Source of the DNA: Streptomyces sp. NBC_00091
GTDB lineage: Bacteria; Actinomycetota; Actinomycetes; Streptomycetales; Streptomycetaceae
Reading direction: 5' to 3'
Length of the DNA: 64,000 bases
Assembly: GCF_026343185.1 (NCBI RefSeq)
Contig: NZ_JAPEMA010000001.1
Span: forward strand, 4,588,001 to 4,652,000
Shown here piece after piece: positions 1-8,930 of the stretch. The position numbers and the translations under genes were made by a program. The stretch's first letter is position 1; the number at the start of each line of letters is the position of its first letter. The notes under the pieces are model-generated. The model saw only the letters and a program-made list of their open reading frames with translations. It searched no databases and was not told where the DNA came from.

Positions 1-1632
1 ATCGCGCTGGCCTCGGCCGGCGGCGCGGCCGCCTGGTTCGAGCCGTCCGCGCTGGACGAGGCCGACGACCGGGCCTTCGCCGCCTGGGCCGCCGACCCGG
101 CGCGCCCCAAGGTGGTGCACAACGCCAAGGGCCTGATGCGGGTCTTCCCGGAGCACGGCTGGAACCTGGCGGGCGTCACCATGGACACCGCGCTCGCCGC
201 GTACCTGGTCAAGCCGGGCCGGCGCTCCTTCGCGCTGGACGTGCTGTCCAACGAGTACCTGCACCGGGAGCTGGCGCCCCCGGCCGCCGACGGTCAGCTG
301 GCCTTCGGCGCCGACGAGACCGCCGAGGCGGACGCCCTGATGGCGCAGGCCCGCGCGGTCCTGGACCTGGGCGACGCCTTCACGGCGAAGCTGGAGGAGG
401 TCGGCGCGGTCGAGCTGCTCCACGACATGGAGCTGCCCACCTCCGAGCTGCTGGCCCGCCTGGAGCGGGCGGGCATCGCCGCCGACCGGGACCACCTGGA
501 GGGCATGGAGCAGCAGTTCGCGGGCGCCGTGCAGCAGGCGGTCAAGGAGGCCCACGCGGCGGTCGGCCACGAGTTCAACCTCGGCTCGCCCAAGCAGCTC
601 CAGGAGGTGTTCTTCGGCGAGCTGGACCTGCCGAAGACGAAGAAGACCAAGACCGGCTACACCACGGACGCGGACGCGCTGGCCTGGCTGGCCACGCAGA
701 CCGACCACGAACTGCCGGTGATCATGCTCCGCCACCGGGAGCAGGCCAAGCTGCGGGTGACCGTCGAGGGCCTGGTCAAGGCGATCGCCGCCGACGGCCG
801 GGTGCACACCAGCTTCAGCCAGACCGTCGCCGCGACGGGCCGGCTGTCCTCCACCGACCCCAACCTGCAGAACGTGCCGGTGCGCACCGACGAGGGCCGT
901 GCCATCCGCCGCGGCTTCGTCGTCGGCGAGGGCTACGAGTCCCTCATGACCGCCGACTACAGCCAGATCGAGCTGCGCGTCATGGCCCACCTCTCCGAGG
1001 ACGAGGGCCTGATCGAGGCCTTCGTGTCCGGCGAGGACCTGCACACCACCGTCGCCTCGCAGGTGTTCGGCGTGGAGCGCTCCCAGGTCGACGCCGAGAT
1101 GCGCCGCAAGATCAAGGCCATGTCGTACGGCCTGGCGTACGGACTGTCCGCCTTCGGTCTGGCGCAGCAGCTGAACATCGAGCCCGCCGAGGCGCGCGGG
1201 CTGATGGACACCTTCTTCGAGCGGTTCGGCGGGGTCCGCGACTACCTCGAGCGGGTGGTCGACGAGGCCCGGGCGACCGGCTACACGGCGACGGTCTTCG
1301 GCCGCCGCCGCTACCTGCCGGACCTCAACAGCGACAACCGCCAGCGCCGGGAGGCCGCCGAGCGGATGGCGCTCAACGCCCCGATCCAGGGCACCGCCGC
1401 CGATATCGTCAAGGTCGCCATGCTGCGCGTGGACAAGGCCCTCGCCGAGGCCGGGCTGACCTCGCGGATGCTGCTCCAGGTCCACGACGAAATCGTCCTG
1501 GAGATCGCCCCCGGCGAGCGCGAGCGCGTCGAGGAGCTGCTCCGCCGGGAGATGGCCGCGGCCGTCGAACTGCGGGCCCCGCTGGACGTGTCCGTGGGCG
1601 TCGGCGGCGACTGGGAGTCCGCCGCGCACTGA
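1..1632 (+). CDS. polA: DNA polymerase I, C-terminal part (5' end outside window)
   Basis: Template-directed DNA synthesis in repair and Okazaki-fragment processing. The frame is open from base 1, so this is the last ~543 codons of a protein normally near 900 residues. The fragment starts in the 3'-5' exonuclease-like domain and contains the whole polymerase domain: the TGRLSSTDPNLQN motif, motif A DYSQIELR, the O-helix RRKIKAMSYGLAYG and motif C QVHDEIVLE. All palm carboxylates are visible (D of DYSQIE, DE of VHDE). The 5'-3' exonuclease domain would lie upstream of the window. It ends at a hairpin shared with the convergent DUF4184 gene. Identification is secure. Confidence 0.97.
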   Translation: MALASAGGAAAWFEPSALDEADDRAFAAWAADPARPKVVHNAKGLMRVFPEHGWNLAGVTMDTALAAYLVKPGRRSFALDVLSNEYLHRELAPPAADGQLAFGADETAEADALMAQARAVLDLGDAFTAKLEEVGAVELLHDMELPTSELLARLERAGIAADRDHLEGMEQQFAGAVQQAVKEAHAAVGHEFNLGSPKQLQEVFFGELDLPKTKKTKTGYTTDADALAWLATQTDHELPVIMLRHREQAKLRVTVEGLVKAIAADGRVHTSFSQTVAATGRLSSTDPNLQNVPVRTDEGRAIRRGFVVGEGYESLMTADYSQIELRVMAHLSEDEGLIEAFVSGEDLHTTVASQVFGVERSQVDAEMRRKIKAMSYGLAYGLSAFGLAQQLNIEPAEARGLMDTFFERFGGVRDYLERVVDEARATGYTATVFGRRRYLPDLNSDNRQRREAAERMALNAPIQGTAADIVKVAMLRVDKALAEAGLTSRMLLQVHDEIVLEIAPGERERVEELLRREMAAAVELRAPLDVSVGVGGDWESAAH

Positions 1633-1658
1633 TCCGCCCGCGCCTGCCCGTGCCCGAG

Positions 1659-1690
1659 CGCCCGTCCCCGCTACGCGATGGGGACGGGCG
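1659..1690. terminator. Bidirectional terminator hairpin between polA and DUF4184 gene
   Basis: An 11-bp perfect inverted repeat (CGCCCGTCCCC at 1659-1669, GGGGACGGGCG at 1680-1690) with a 10-nt loop. The stop codon of the convergent minus-strand gene (1671-1673) lies in the loop, so the hairpin can end both transcripts. There is no U-tract, as is common in Streptomyces. Confidence 0.75.
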
Positions 1691-2528
1691 TTCGCGTGTG
1701 GTGGTCCGGGCGGGGGCGGTCCCGGTCGGGGCGGTGGCGCAGGCGCACGAGGGCCCCGTAGAGCAGCAGCCCGACGGCGAGGCCGCCGCCCGCGCCGAAG
1801 CAGACGGTCGGGATGATGTCGAGAGGGGTGCGGACCCGGTCGAAGAACGTGAAGAAGCGGATCACCCGCAGCGTGATCCCCACCGCCACGCATCCCCCGA
1901 CCAGGGCCAGCGCGCCCCACCGCTCCGCGCGGCCGAGCACCGGTACGGAGGCGGGCGCGGGCGAGACCGGCAGCCGCCGCAGGCCGGTCACCGCGAACCA
2001 GAGCAGCGCGCAGGCGGCGAGCGCCGAGGAGCCGTACTGGAGGTAGGAGTAGAGGGGCAGGCCGAAGGCGAGGGGCCGGCCCAGGTCCGGCAGCGCGTTC
2101 GTCCCCCAGCGGTCCATGTGCGTGAAGCTGTCCCACACCACGTGCGTCAGCGAGCCGGCGACCGCAGAGAGGTAGAACCAGAGCGCGAGCGCGGGCAGCC
2201 GGCGCCCCCGCCAGCGTTCCCCGCGGACGAAGGCGTGCGCCCTGCCCCGCCAGCCGGACGGCAGCAGCGCGATCAGCGGCTCGCGCAGCAGCAGCCAGCA
2301 GGCCGCGAGGAGCGCGGTCAGGACGGCGTCCACGGTGACCACCCCGGGCAGGGAGTGCGCGAAGTGGCCGTAGCCCATGACGCCCCGCACGATCGCGTCG
2401 GCGAAGTAGAAGGTGTCGGGTGCGAACGACCCCAGGACGAGCGCCGAGGCGACCAGCGGCCCCCGGGCCCTCCCGGCCCGGTGTATGGCCGGAAGTACGG
2501 CGGCCGCGTGGCTGAGAGTGAACGGCAC
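1671..2528 (-). CDS. DUF4184 family integral membrane protein
   Basis: About 285 residues with several hydrophobic helices. The N-terminus reads VPFTLSHAAAVLPAI, the usual beginning of DUF4184 proteins, and later segments include GSFAPDTFYF and THVVWDSFTH, His/Asp-containing stretches in the membrane region. A longer frame begins 54 bases upstream, but the GTG at 2528 is preferred because GAGGAG lies 5 bases before it and the family starts there. Biochemical function is unknown. It is convergent with polA and divergent from the transglycosylase gene. Confidence 0.85.
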   Translation of the reverse strand: MPFTLSHAAAVLPAIHRAGRARGPLVASALVLGSFAPDTFYFADAIVRGVMGYGHFAHSLPGVVTVDAVLTALLAACWLLLREPLIALLPSGWRGRAHAFVRGERWRGRRLPALALWFYLSAVAGSLTHVVWDSFTHMDRWGTNALPDLGRPLAFGLPLYSYLQYGSSALAACALLWFAVTGLRRLPVSPAPASVPVLGRAERWGALALVGGCVAVGITLRVIRFFTFFDRVRTPLDIIPTVCFGAGGGLAVGLLLYGALVRLRHRPDRDRPRPDHHTRTPVPIA

Positions 2529-2673
2529 GGTGTCTCCTCGGGCTTTCGGCGTCCGGACAGTATGCGCGAGCTGCGCAGGCACGTGGGGATGTGGTGAATT
2601 CCGCGCCGCAGTCCGTGCCCTGTGCAGGGAGCTGACGTAGGGTCACGCGGACGTCTAGGGGAGGGGTCCGCTC

Positions 2674-3891
2674 ATGGCGGCACGAATATTCGGACGCGGG
2701 CTGCGCAGGGGAGCGGCCGCGGCTCTGGTCTCGGCGCTGGTGGCGGCCGCCATGACGGCCTCACAGGCCCCGGCGGGCGCCGACCAGGAGCGGACGGCGG
2801 CGGCCGGGGAGGGCGCCGAACAGCCGCTTCCGGTGGCCGCGGGAAGCGGCGGTGACTCCACCTACTTCACCGAACTGCCGCCGCTGGTGAGCCCCGAGCC
2901 GCCGGCCGTCGTCCTGCCGGTGGAGGGGCAGCCGGCCGCCGGAGCGCAGCCCGCGCCCGTGCCGACGCCTGCGCCGGCCGCGGCGGCGGTGGCCCAGCCG
3001 GTGGTGGAGGGCGCGCAGGGGATACCGGCGAGCGTGCTCGCCGCGTACCGGCAGGCGGAGCAGCGGCTGGCGGCGAACGACCCCGGGTGCGGGCTGCGCT
3101 GGCAGCTGCTCGCGGCGATCGGCAAGGTCGAGTCGGGGCAGGCGCGCAGCGGACAGGTCGACACCGCCGGGACCACCCTGCGCCCCATCCTGGGCCCGGT
3201 GCTCGACGGCAACGGCTTCGCGAACATCTCCGACACGGACGGCGGGGCCTACGACGGCGACGCCCGCTACGACCGGGCCGTCGGGCCGATGCAGTTCATC
3301 CCGTCCACCTGGGCGGCGTGGGGCCAGGACGCGAACGGCGACGGGCGGCGCGACCCGAACAACATCCACGACGCCGCGCTGGCGGCCGGGCGCTACCTGT
3401 GCGCGGGCAGCCGGGACCTGCGGGTGTCGGCGGACCTGGACCGGGCCGTGCTCTCCTACAACCAGTCCGGGGAGTACCTGCGCACGGTGCGGTCCTGGTT
3501 CACGTACTACCTCCAGGGGGCGCACGAGGTCCCGGACGCGAGCGGTGGCGGTACGGGCGCGGGCGCCCCGGCGGGCCGGCCGGCGGACCCGAAGCCGAAG
3601 CCCGAGCCGTCCCCGACGCCGTCCCCGAAGCCCACCCCGTCCCCGACACCGACGCCGACCCCGACTCCGTCCCCGAAGCCCACGCCGACGCCGAGTCCGA
3701 CCCCGACGCCGAGTCAGAAGCCCACGCCCACGCCGAGCCCCACGCCCACCCCCACCTCGAAGCCCACGCCGTCCCCGACGCCGACCCCGACTCCGACGTC
3801 CAGCCCCAGCCCCACGCGGGCCCCCGCCCCCACGGCGTCCCCCACCGCGCCGAAGGCGAGCCCCACTCCGACGCCCACCCCGGCCCCTTAG
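2674..3891 (+). CDS. Secreted MltB/SLT-type lytic transglycosylase with Pro/Thr-rich tail
   Basis: Predicted exported peptidoglycan-cleaving enzyme of 405 residues. Residues 1-36 are a signal peptide ([17 protein letters not shown] core, cleavage near AGA-DQ), followed by an Ala/Pro-rich linker. Residues ~130-275 form a lysozyme-like domain: [12 protein letters not shown] with the candidate catalytic Glu near residue 153, [16 protein letters not shown], and [15 protein letters not shown]. The last ~110 residues are a low-complexity PTPSPTPTP tail, probably a wall-spanning or disordered extension. SD-like GGGGAGGGG precedes the ATG. It is monocistronic, with a strong terminator after the stop. 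No LPxTG or TM anchor is present, so it is likely released or wall-associated. Confidence 0.88.
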   Translation: MAARIFGRGLRRGAAAALVSALVAAAMTASQAPAGADQERTAAAGEGAEQPLPVAAGSGGDSTYFTELPPLVSPEPPAVVLPVEGQPAAGAQPAPVPTPAPAAAAVAQPVVEGAQGIPASVLAAYRQAEQRLAANDPGCGLRWQLLAAIGKVESGQARSGQVDTAGTTLRPILGPVLDGNGFANISDTDGGAYDGDARYDRAVGPMQFIPSTWAAWGQDANGDGRRDPNNIHDAALAAGRYLCAGSRDLRVSADLDRAVLSYNQSGEYLRTVRSWFTYYLQGAHEVPDASGGGTGAGAPAGRPADPKPKPEPSPTPSPKPTPSPTPTPTPTPSPKPTPTPSPTPTPSQKPTPTPSPTPTPTSKPTPSPTPTPTPTSSPSPTRAPAPTASPTAPKASPTPTPTPAP

Positions 3892-3921
3892 CGGGCGTCC
3901 CGCCGCGAGGCCCGTAGTCCC

Positions 3922-3963
3922 GACCCGTAGTCGCCGCCCGCACCCCGGCGGCGACTACGGGTC
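3922..3963 (+). terminator. Terminator hairpin after transglycosylase gene
   Basis: A perfect 15-bp inverted repeat: arms 3922-3936 and 3949-3963 around a 12-nt loop, 30 bases after the stop codon. Confidence 0.8.
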
Positions 3964-4039
3964 CAGACGGTTCTCATCTCACCCCCGCGTTGCTACGGTA
4001 CGCCTCCCTGACGCCCCATCAGATTCCGGAGGCCCCGCC

Positions 4040-4180
4040 ATGCGCGCACTCGCCGCCGCCGCCATCGGGCTGGCCGCCGCGCTGGTCCTCGTCCTCGCCG
4101 TCACGGCGGCGGGGGCGCCGGAAGGCACGACCTCACCCAGGCCGCTGCTCACCACCGCGCCCGCCGCGCCCGGAAAGTAG
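4040..4180 (+). CDS. Small exported or membrane protein (SPW_0924-like), 46 aa
   Basis: A 46-residue ORF with a single N-terminal hydrophobic segment (LAAAAIGLAAALVLVLAVTA) and a short polar tail ending TTAPAAPGK. It resembles the short Streptomyces proteins annotated as the SPW_0924 family; this is from memory and no search was run. ATG 4040 has GGAGG (4028-4032) 7 bases upstream. A possible promoter is TTCTCA (3971-3976), 17 bp, TACGGT (3994-3999). It ends 13 bases before the DUF3068 gene, so the two are probably co-transcribed. Function is unknown. Confidence 0.7.
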   Translation: MRALAAAAIGLAAALVLVLAVTAAGAPEGTTSPRPLLTTAPAAPGK

Positions 4181-4193
4181 AGGAGGCCCGGCC

Positions 4194-5186
4194 GTGCGAC
4201 GCAGAGCGAGCCTCGTGCTCCTTGCCCTGGCCGTGTTCTGCGCGGCCCTCTCGCCGCTGCTGCGCTGGTACGCGTACCCCCGGCTCGCCAAGATCCCGCC
4301 GAGCCAGTACCAGGAGGTGGTCCTGGAGGCCAAGGACGCGACCCTCCTCGACTACGCGGGCGGAATGCAGCCCAAGAAGGTCGACAAGGTCACGATCGTC
4401 CAGACCCTCAAGGGCAACGTCGAGGCGTCGAAGGAGATCGAGGCCGACGCGGGCAAGGACGTGGTCGTGTGGGACACGCTCACCCACATCATCGGCCCGG
4501 ACGGGAAGATGGTCTCCCGGATCCCCGAGCGCTACATCTTCGACGCCCACACCCAGGACCCCGTGCACGCCACCGGGGAGATGGTCGACGGGGACCCGGT
4601 CAAGCGCGAGGGCATCGAGTTCAAATGGCCCTTCTTCACCGAGCCGCGCGACTACCTCTACTTCGACGCGCAGACCCGCACCGCGTCGCCGATCCACTAC
4701 GTCGGACCGCGCACCTACCGGGGCATGGACGTCTACTACTTCGAGCAGACCGTCCCGTGGACCAAGGTCCCCATGCCGAAGAAGATGCCGATCGAGGGCA
4801 TCGACCCGGCGACCATCGAGCAGAGCACCGGCACCACCCTCTGGTACACCGTCAAGGCCAGGTTCTGGGTCGACCCGGTGACCGGCGCGCCCGTCAACGC
4901 CGAGCAGGACATCCAGCAGGAGATGCGCGGCGGCATCGCGGCCGGCGCCCCCGACGGCAGGCTCACCGCCTTCGCCGGGCACGTCACGATGCGCGAGGAC
5001 TACGCGAAGTACACCGTCGACCTGGTCTCCGCCAACCGTACGAAGGTCCTCGCGCTGCACACCTACGCGCCGGCCGGCCTCGCCCTGGGCGGGATGGCGC
5101 TCCTCGCGGCCGCCCTCTGGCTGGAAGCCCGGGGACGGCGCGCCAGGGGCGGCGGCGGGGAGGCGGACGGGGGCGTCAGCGCCTGA
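4194..5186 (+). CDS. DUF3068 domain-containing membrane-anchored protein
   Basis: A 330-residue protein with an N-terminal hydrophobic segment (residues ~5-22), a large extracytoplasmic region and a C-terminal TM helix (LALGGMALLAAALWLEA) followed by a basic cytoplasmic tail. It matches the actinobacterial DUF3068 ('porin PorA-like') architecture. Start GTG 4194 has AGGAGG 7 bases upstream. The product ends in a convergent 11-bp overlap with hrpB. Molecular function is not established. The two-helix topology suggests a sensor or envelope structural role, which is inference. Confidence 0.85.
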   Translation: MRRRASLVLLALAVFCAALSPLLRWYAYPRLAKIPPSQYQEVVLEAKDATLLDYAGGMQPKKVDKVTIVQTLKGNVEASKEIEADAGKDVVVWDTLTHIIGPDGKMVSRIPERYIFDAHTQDPVHATGEMVDGDPVKREGIEFKWPFFTEPRDYLYFDAQTRTASPIHYVGPRTYRGMDVYYFEQTVPWTKVPMPKKMPIEGIDPATIEQSTGTTLWYTVKARFWVDPVTGAPVNAEQDIQQEMRGGIAAGAPDGRLTAFAGHVTMREDYAKYTVDLVSANRTKVLALHTYAPAGLALGGMALLAAALWLEARGRRARGGGGEADGGVSA

Positions 5187-7704
5187 GCCGGGCGTTGGTG
5201 TGCCGGGTGGGCTCGGCCGTCGCCGGATCCTCGGGCCAGGGGTGCTTGGGGTAGCGGCCGCGCAGCTCGGCGCGGACGGCGCGGTAGCCGCCCTGCCAGA
5301 AGGAGGCGAGGTCGGCGGTGACGGCGGCCGGCCGGCCCGCCGGCGACAGGAGGTGGACCAGCACCGGCACCCCCGCCACGCGCGGGGTCTCGGCCAGCCC
5401 GAACAGCTCCTGGAGCTTCACCGCGAGCACCGGCTGCTCGGCCGTGTAGTCGACGCGGATCCGGGAACCACTGGGGACCTCGATCCGTTCGGGGGCCAGT
5501 TCGTCGAGCCGGGCGGCCTCCCCGGTGGCCCAGGGCAGCAGCCGGTTCAGGGCCTGCCCGGCGTCGATGCGGCCCAGGTCGGCGCGGCGGCGGGCGCGCG
5601 ACAGCTCGGGCTCCAGCCAGTCGTCGGCCCGCTCCAGCAGGGCCCCGTCGTCCGCTACGTCCGGCCAGGCGCCGCCGAGCGTGCGGTGCAGGAAGCCCAG
5701 CCGGGCCCGGAGCGCCCGCGCGTCCGCGGACCAGCGCAGCAGGTCCAGCCCCTCGGCGCGCAGCCCGTCCAGCAGGGCGGTCCGCACCAGCGCCGGAGCG
5801 GGGTCTCGCAGCGGGCGCGCGACCAGCTCGATCGCCCCGAGCCGCTCGGTGGCGCGGGCGACCAGGTCCCCGCCCTCCCAGTGGACCTCCTCCCCGGAGG
5901 CCAGCAGGTGCGCAGCGGCGGCCCGGGCGGTGTCCTCGTCGACGACCGCCGCCAGCCGGACCCGCGCGGACGCCGAGTGCGGGGCCCGGTCGGCGACGGC
6001 CACGGCCAGCCAGGCGGCGCTGCGCAGCCCCGACCCGTCACCGAGCTCGGCCCCGGTCCCGGAGGCCATGAGGAACGCCCCCGCGCCCCGGGCCTTCGCG
6101 ACGCGCTCCGGGAACGCCAGCGCGGCCACGAGCCCGGCGGCGGCGTCGTCGGAGAGCGGGCCGCTGCCCGGGGGCGCGGACCCCGCGGGGTCCTCGGCAG
6201 CGGTGGCCCGCTCCAGCCGGCGGGCTTCCGCGCGCCAGCGGCCCGCGTACGCGTCGCCGCCCCGCCGGGCCGCCCGCCAGGCACCGGCCAGGTCGTCCCC
6301 GTACTCGCGCGGCGGCTCCTCGCTCAGCAGCGCCACCACCTCCGCGGCCCGCCGCGCGCCCAGCGTCCCGGCGCCGTCCAGCAGCGCCCGCGCCAGCCGC
6401 GGGTGCAGCCCCAGCCGGGCGGTCCGCAGCCCGCGCGGCGTCGGCCGCCCGGCGGCGTCCACCGCCCCGACGGCCGCGAGCACCTCCCGGGCGGCGGCCA
6501 TGGCCCCGGCCGGCGGCTGGTCCAGCAGGGCCAGCCCGGTGGCCTCCGGGTCACCCCAGCAGGCGGCCTGCAACGCGAACTGCGCGAGGTCCGCGATCCG
6601 GATCTCGGGGGCGGGGAAGGCGGGCAGCCGGGCGTCCTCCGCCTCGGCCCAGCACCGGTACACCGCCCCCGGCGCCTCCCGCCCGGCCCGGCCCGCCCGC
6701 TGGCGGCCCGCCGCGCGGGAAGCCCGTACGGTCGCCAGCGCGCCCAGCCCCCGGGCGTGGTCCACGCGGGGCTCACGGGCCAGCCCGGAGTCCACGACCA
6801 CCCGTACGCCCGGCACGGTCAGGCTCGATTCCGCGACGGCGGTGGAGAGGATCACCCGGCGGTGCGCCGAGGCGGTCAGCGCCGCGTCCTGCACCGCGGC
6901 CGGCGCCCGGCCGTGCACCTGGAGCACCTCCGCGTCCACCCCGCCCAGCTGCCCGGCGACCCGGGCGATCTCACCCACGCCGGGCAGGAAGCACAGCACG
7001 TCGCCGGAACGTTCCGCCAGGGCCCGGCGGACCACCGAGGCCACATGCGTGAGCTGCGCCGGATCCACCCGCATCCCGTGCGGCGGCCGCACCGGCCGGG
7101 CCGGCGGCGCCCACACGGTCTCCACCGGGTGGGCGACCCCGGCGGCCTCGACCACCGGAGCGTCCCCCAGCAGCCGGGCCCAGCCCGCCGCGTCGGTCGT
7201 CGCCGAAGCCGCCACCAGGCGGAGCTCCGGGCGCAGGGTCTCCCGTACGTCCAGCAGGAAGGCGGCGACGGTGTCGGCGTCCAGGTGCCGCTCGTGGCAC
7301 TCGTCCAGGACCACCACGTCCACCCCGGCCAGCTCCTGGTCGCGCTGGAGGCGCTGGAGCAGCACCCCGGTGGTCACCACCTCCACGACCGTGTCCCGGC
7401 CCACGACCCGCTCCCCGCGCACGGTGAAGCCGACCGGGCCGCCGACGGCCCCGCCCAGCAGCCACGCCATCCGGCGCGCCGCCGCCCGGGCGGCGATCCG
7501 CCGGGGCTCGGCGACGACCACCCGGCGCCGTGGACCCCCGCCCACCAGCCCGGCCAGCACCAGCGGCACGAGCGTGGTCTTGCCGGTGCCGGGCGGGGCG
7601 CACAGCACCGCCGTGCCCCGGGCGTCCAGCGCCGACACGAGCGCGGGCACGGCCTCCCGTACGGGAAGGGAGTCGAGGGCGGCCTGGCGGAGCTGGCGGT
7701 TCAA
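5176..7704 (-). CDS. hrpB: ATP-dependent helicase HrpB (DEAH/RHA family)
   Basis: An 842-residue superfamily 2 helicase, the usual HrpB length. Motif I APPGTGKTT is at residues 36-44, Ia EPRRIAARAAA near 66, II DECHERH at 134-140 and VI GRQRAGRAGR near 330; the remainder carries the HrpB-specific C-terminal region. The frame extends far upstream antisense to the methyltransferase, so the start is taken as TTG 7704: it lies 5 bases after the methyltransferase stop and is preceded by GAGAGGG. The physiological role of HrpB is poorly defined; an RNA helicase role is assumed from the family. Confidence 0.9.
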   Translation of the reverse strand: MNRQLRQAALDSLPVREAVPALVSALDARGTAVLCAPPGTGKTTLVPLVLAGLVGGGPRRRVVVAEPRRIAARAAARRMAWLLGGAVGGPVGFTVRGERVVGRDTVVEVVTTGVLLQRLQRDQELAGVDVVVLDECHERHLDADTVAAFLLDVRETLRPELRLVAASATTDAAGWARLLGDAPVVEAAGVAHPVETVWAPPARPVRPPHGMRVDPAQLTHVASVVRRALAERSGDVLCFLPGVGEIARVAGQLGGVDAEVLQVHGRAPAAVQDAALTASAHRRVILSTAVAESSLTVPGVRVVVDSGLAREPRVDHARGLGALATVRASRAAGRQRAGRAGREAPGAVYRCWAEAEDARLPAFPAPEIRIADLAQFALQAACWGDPEATGLALLDQPPAGAMAAAREVLAAVGAVDAAGRPTPRGLRTARLGLHPRLARALLDGAGTLGARRAAEVVALLSEEPPREYGDDLAGAWRAARRGGDAYAGRWRAEARRLERATAAEDPAGSAPPGSGPLSDDAAAGLVAALAFPERVAKARGAGAFLMASGTGAELGDGSGLRSAAWLAVAVADRAPHSASARVRLAAVVDEDTARAAAAHLLASGEEVHWEGGDLVARATERLGAIELVARPLRDPAPALVRTALLDGLRAEGLDLLRWSADARALRARLGFLHRTLGGAWPDVADDGALLERADDWLEPELSRARRRADLGRIDAGQALNRLLPWATGEAARLDELAPERIEVPSGSRIRVDYTAEQPVLAVKLQELFGLAETPRVAGVPVLVHLLSPAGRPAAVTADLASFWQGGYRAVRAELRGRYPKHPWPEDPATAEPTRHTNARLRR

Positions 7705-7709
7705 CGGGG

Positions 7710-8558
7710 TCAGTCCCTCTCGCAGACGAAGATCGCGGTGCCCGGGATCAGGTTGCCGCGCAGCGGGGACCAGCCGCCCCACTCCTGGCTGTTCCACTCC
7801 GGCCACTCCGGCTCCACCAGGTCCAGCAGGCGGAAGCCGCCGGCCACCACGTCCCGGACCCGGTCGCCGATCGTGCGGTGGTGCTCGACGTAGACGGCCT
7901 GCCCCCGCTCGTCCTGTTCCACGTACGGGGTCCGGTCGAAGTAGGAGGCGGAGACCGAGAGCCCCTCGGGGCCGGGCTCGTCGGGGAAGGCCCAGCGGAT
8001 CGGGTGGGTGACCGAGAAGACCCAGCGGCCGCCGGGACGCAGGACGCGGCGCACCTCCCGCATGACGTTCACCGGGTCGGCGACGAAGGGGACGGCCCCG
8101 TACGCGGAGCAGGCGAGGTCGAAGGAGCCGTCGCGGAAGGGCAGCCTCCCGGCGTCGGCCTCGACGAGCGGGACGTCCCCGCCGATGCGCAGGGCGTGCT
8201 GGAGCTGGCGGTGGGAGAGGTCGAGCGCCACCGGGCGGGCGCCCCGGGCGGCGAGCCAGCGCGAGCACTGGGCGGCGCCGGCGCCGATCTCCAGGACGTC
8301 CTTGCCCTTGAGGGAGGCGGCGGGGCCCAGCAGTGCGGCCTCCGCCTCGTCGAGGCCCTCGGGCCCCCAGACGAAGCGGTCGTCGCCCAGGAACGCGCCG
8401 TGGTCGTTCTGGTACTCGTCGGCGTTGCGGTCCCACCAGCCGCGGCTCGCGCGGCTGCTCTCCGCCTCGCCGGCGTCACGCCGGGTGGCCTCGGCGTCGT
8501 CCTCGGCCGCGCTGTCGGCCTCGTACGCGTCTTCGGGGGCGTAGTCCTCTTGGTTCAT
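7710..8558 (-). CDS. Class I SAM-dependent methyltransferase
   Basis: About 282 residues. An acidic N-terminal stretch (EDAYEADSAAEDDAEA) and the motif GWWDRNADEYQNDHG precede a Rossmann methyltransferase core: VLEIGAGAAQCSRWL (SAM-binding motif I), then VALDLSHRQL, and a UbiE/Methyltransf_11-like segment with MREVRRVLRPGGRWVFS. ATG 8558 is chosen over an upstream GTG at 8612; neither has a clear SD, so the start is uncertain. It is followed 5 bases later by hrpB, suggesting a two-gene transcript. The substrate cannot be deduced. Confidence 0.85.
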   Translation of the reverse strand: MNQEDYAPEDAYEADSAAEDDAEATRRDAGEAESSRASRGWWDRNADEYQNDHGAFLGDDRFVWGPEGLDEAEAALLGPAASLKGKDVLEIGAGAAQCSRWLAARGARPVALDLSHRQLQHALRIGGDVPLVEADAGRLPFRDGSFDLACSAYGAVPFVADPVNVMREVRRVLRPGGRWVFSVTHPIRWAFPDEPGPEGLSVSASYFDRTPYVEQDERGQAVYVEHHRTIGDRVRDVVAGGFRLLDLVEPEWPEWNSQEWGGWSPLRGNLIPGTAIFVCERD

Positions 8559-8697
8559 GGGGCCCGTCGTCGTAGTCTGCGGATGGCTGGAGGGTTCGGC
8601 CGGCCGGGACACGTGTGCGGATTGCCCATCACCGGGTCCCCGCCCACGAATTGCGCCGGTTATGCGGTGATCTGCCCGCGGTGTGCGCCTTCGCGCA

Positions 8698-8726
8698 TTG
8701 ACCCTGTCCGGCTGCCCCCGTATGCT
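8698..8726 (+). promoter_or_regulatory. HrdB-type promoter of rpsA
   Basis: TTGACC (8698-8703), a 17-bp spacer, then TATGCT (8721-8726), a near-consensus vegetative promoter. It predicts a start near 8733 and a ~198-nt leader. Confidence 0.8.
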
Positions 8727-8732
8727 ACAAGT

Positions 8733-8930
8733 TGCGCTGCGAGCCTGTGCTCCTCAGACCTAGCAGGCTGCGCTTGCATCTGTTGATGTCCCCTCGGTTT
8801 TCGAGGCCCTTCCTCCCTTCGGGGAATCAGGGGCTTCCTTGGCTGTCCGGCTTCTTCGGCAGATGCCGATAAGGGCTCCCGGCGTAGCAGTACCTACGAC
8901 TTTCTGTCCGTAACCGGAGCCCTTTCCCAC
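8733..8930 (+). other. rpsA 5' leader region (structured)
   Basis: Non-coding interval between the predicted rpsA start site and the rpsA ATG; the gene-free stretch as a whole runs 8559-8930. It holds several possible stem-loops, including AGCCTG/CAGGCT (8742-8747 with 8764-8769), CCTTC/GGGG segments around 8812-8835 and GCCG-rich arms around 8846-8870. A role in S1 autoregulation is plausible but unproven. Confidence 0.5.

Noticed and set aside
3590..3890. Regularly repeated DNA that could look like a CRISPR array
   Set aside because: It is simply the codons of a Pro/Thr/Ser-rich tail; units are short, contiguous and in frame, with no spacers.
5200..7893. An 897-codon open frame on the + strand opposite hrpB
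   Set aside because: It is antisense to the well-supported hrpB; high-GC DNA opens long frames by chance, and its composition (Gly/Arg/Pro/Gln-rich) fits no family.
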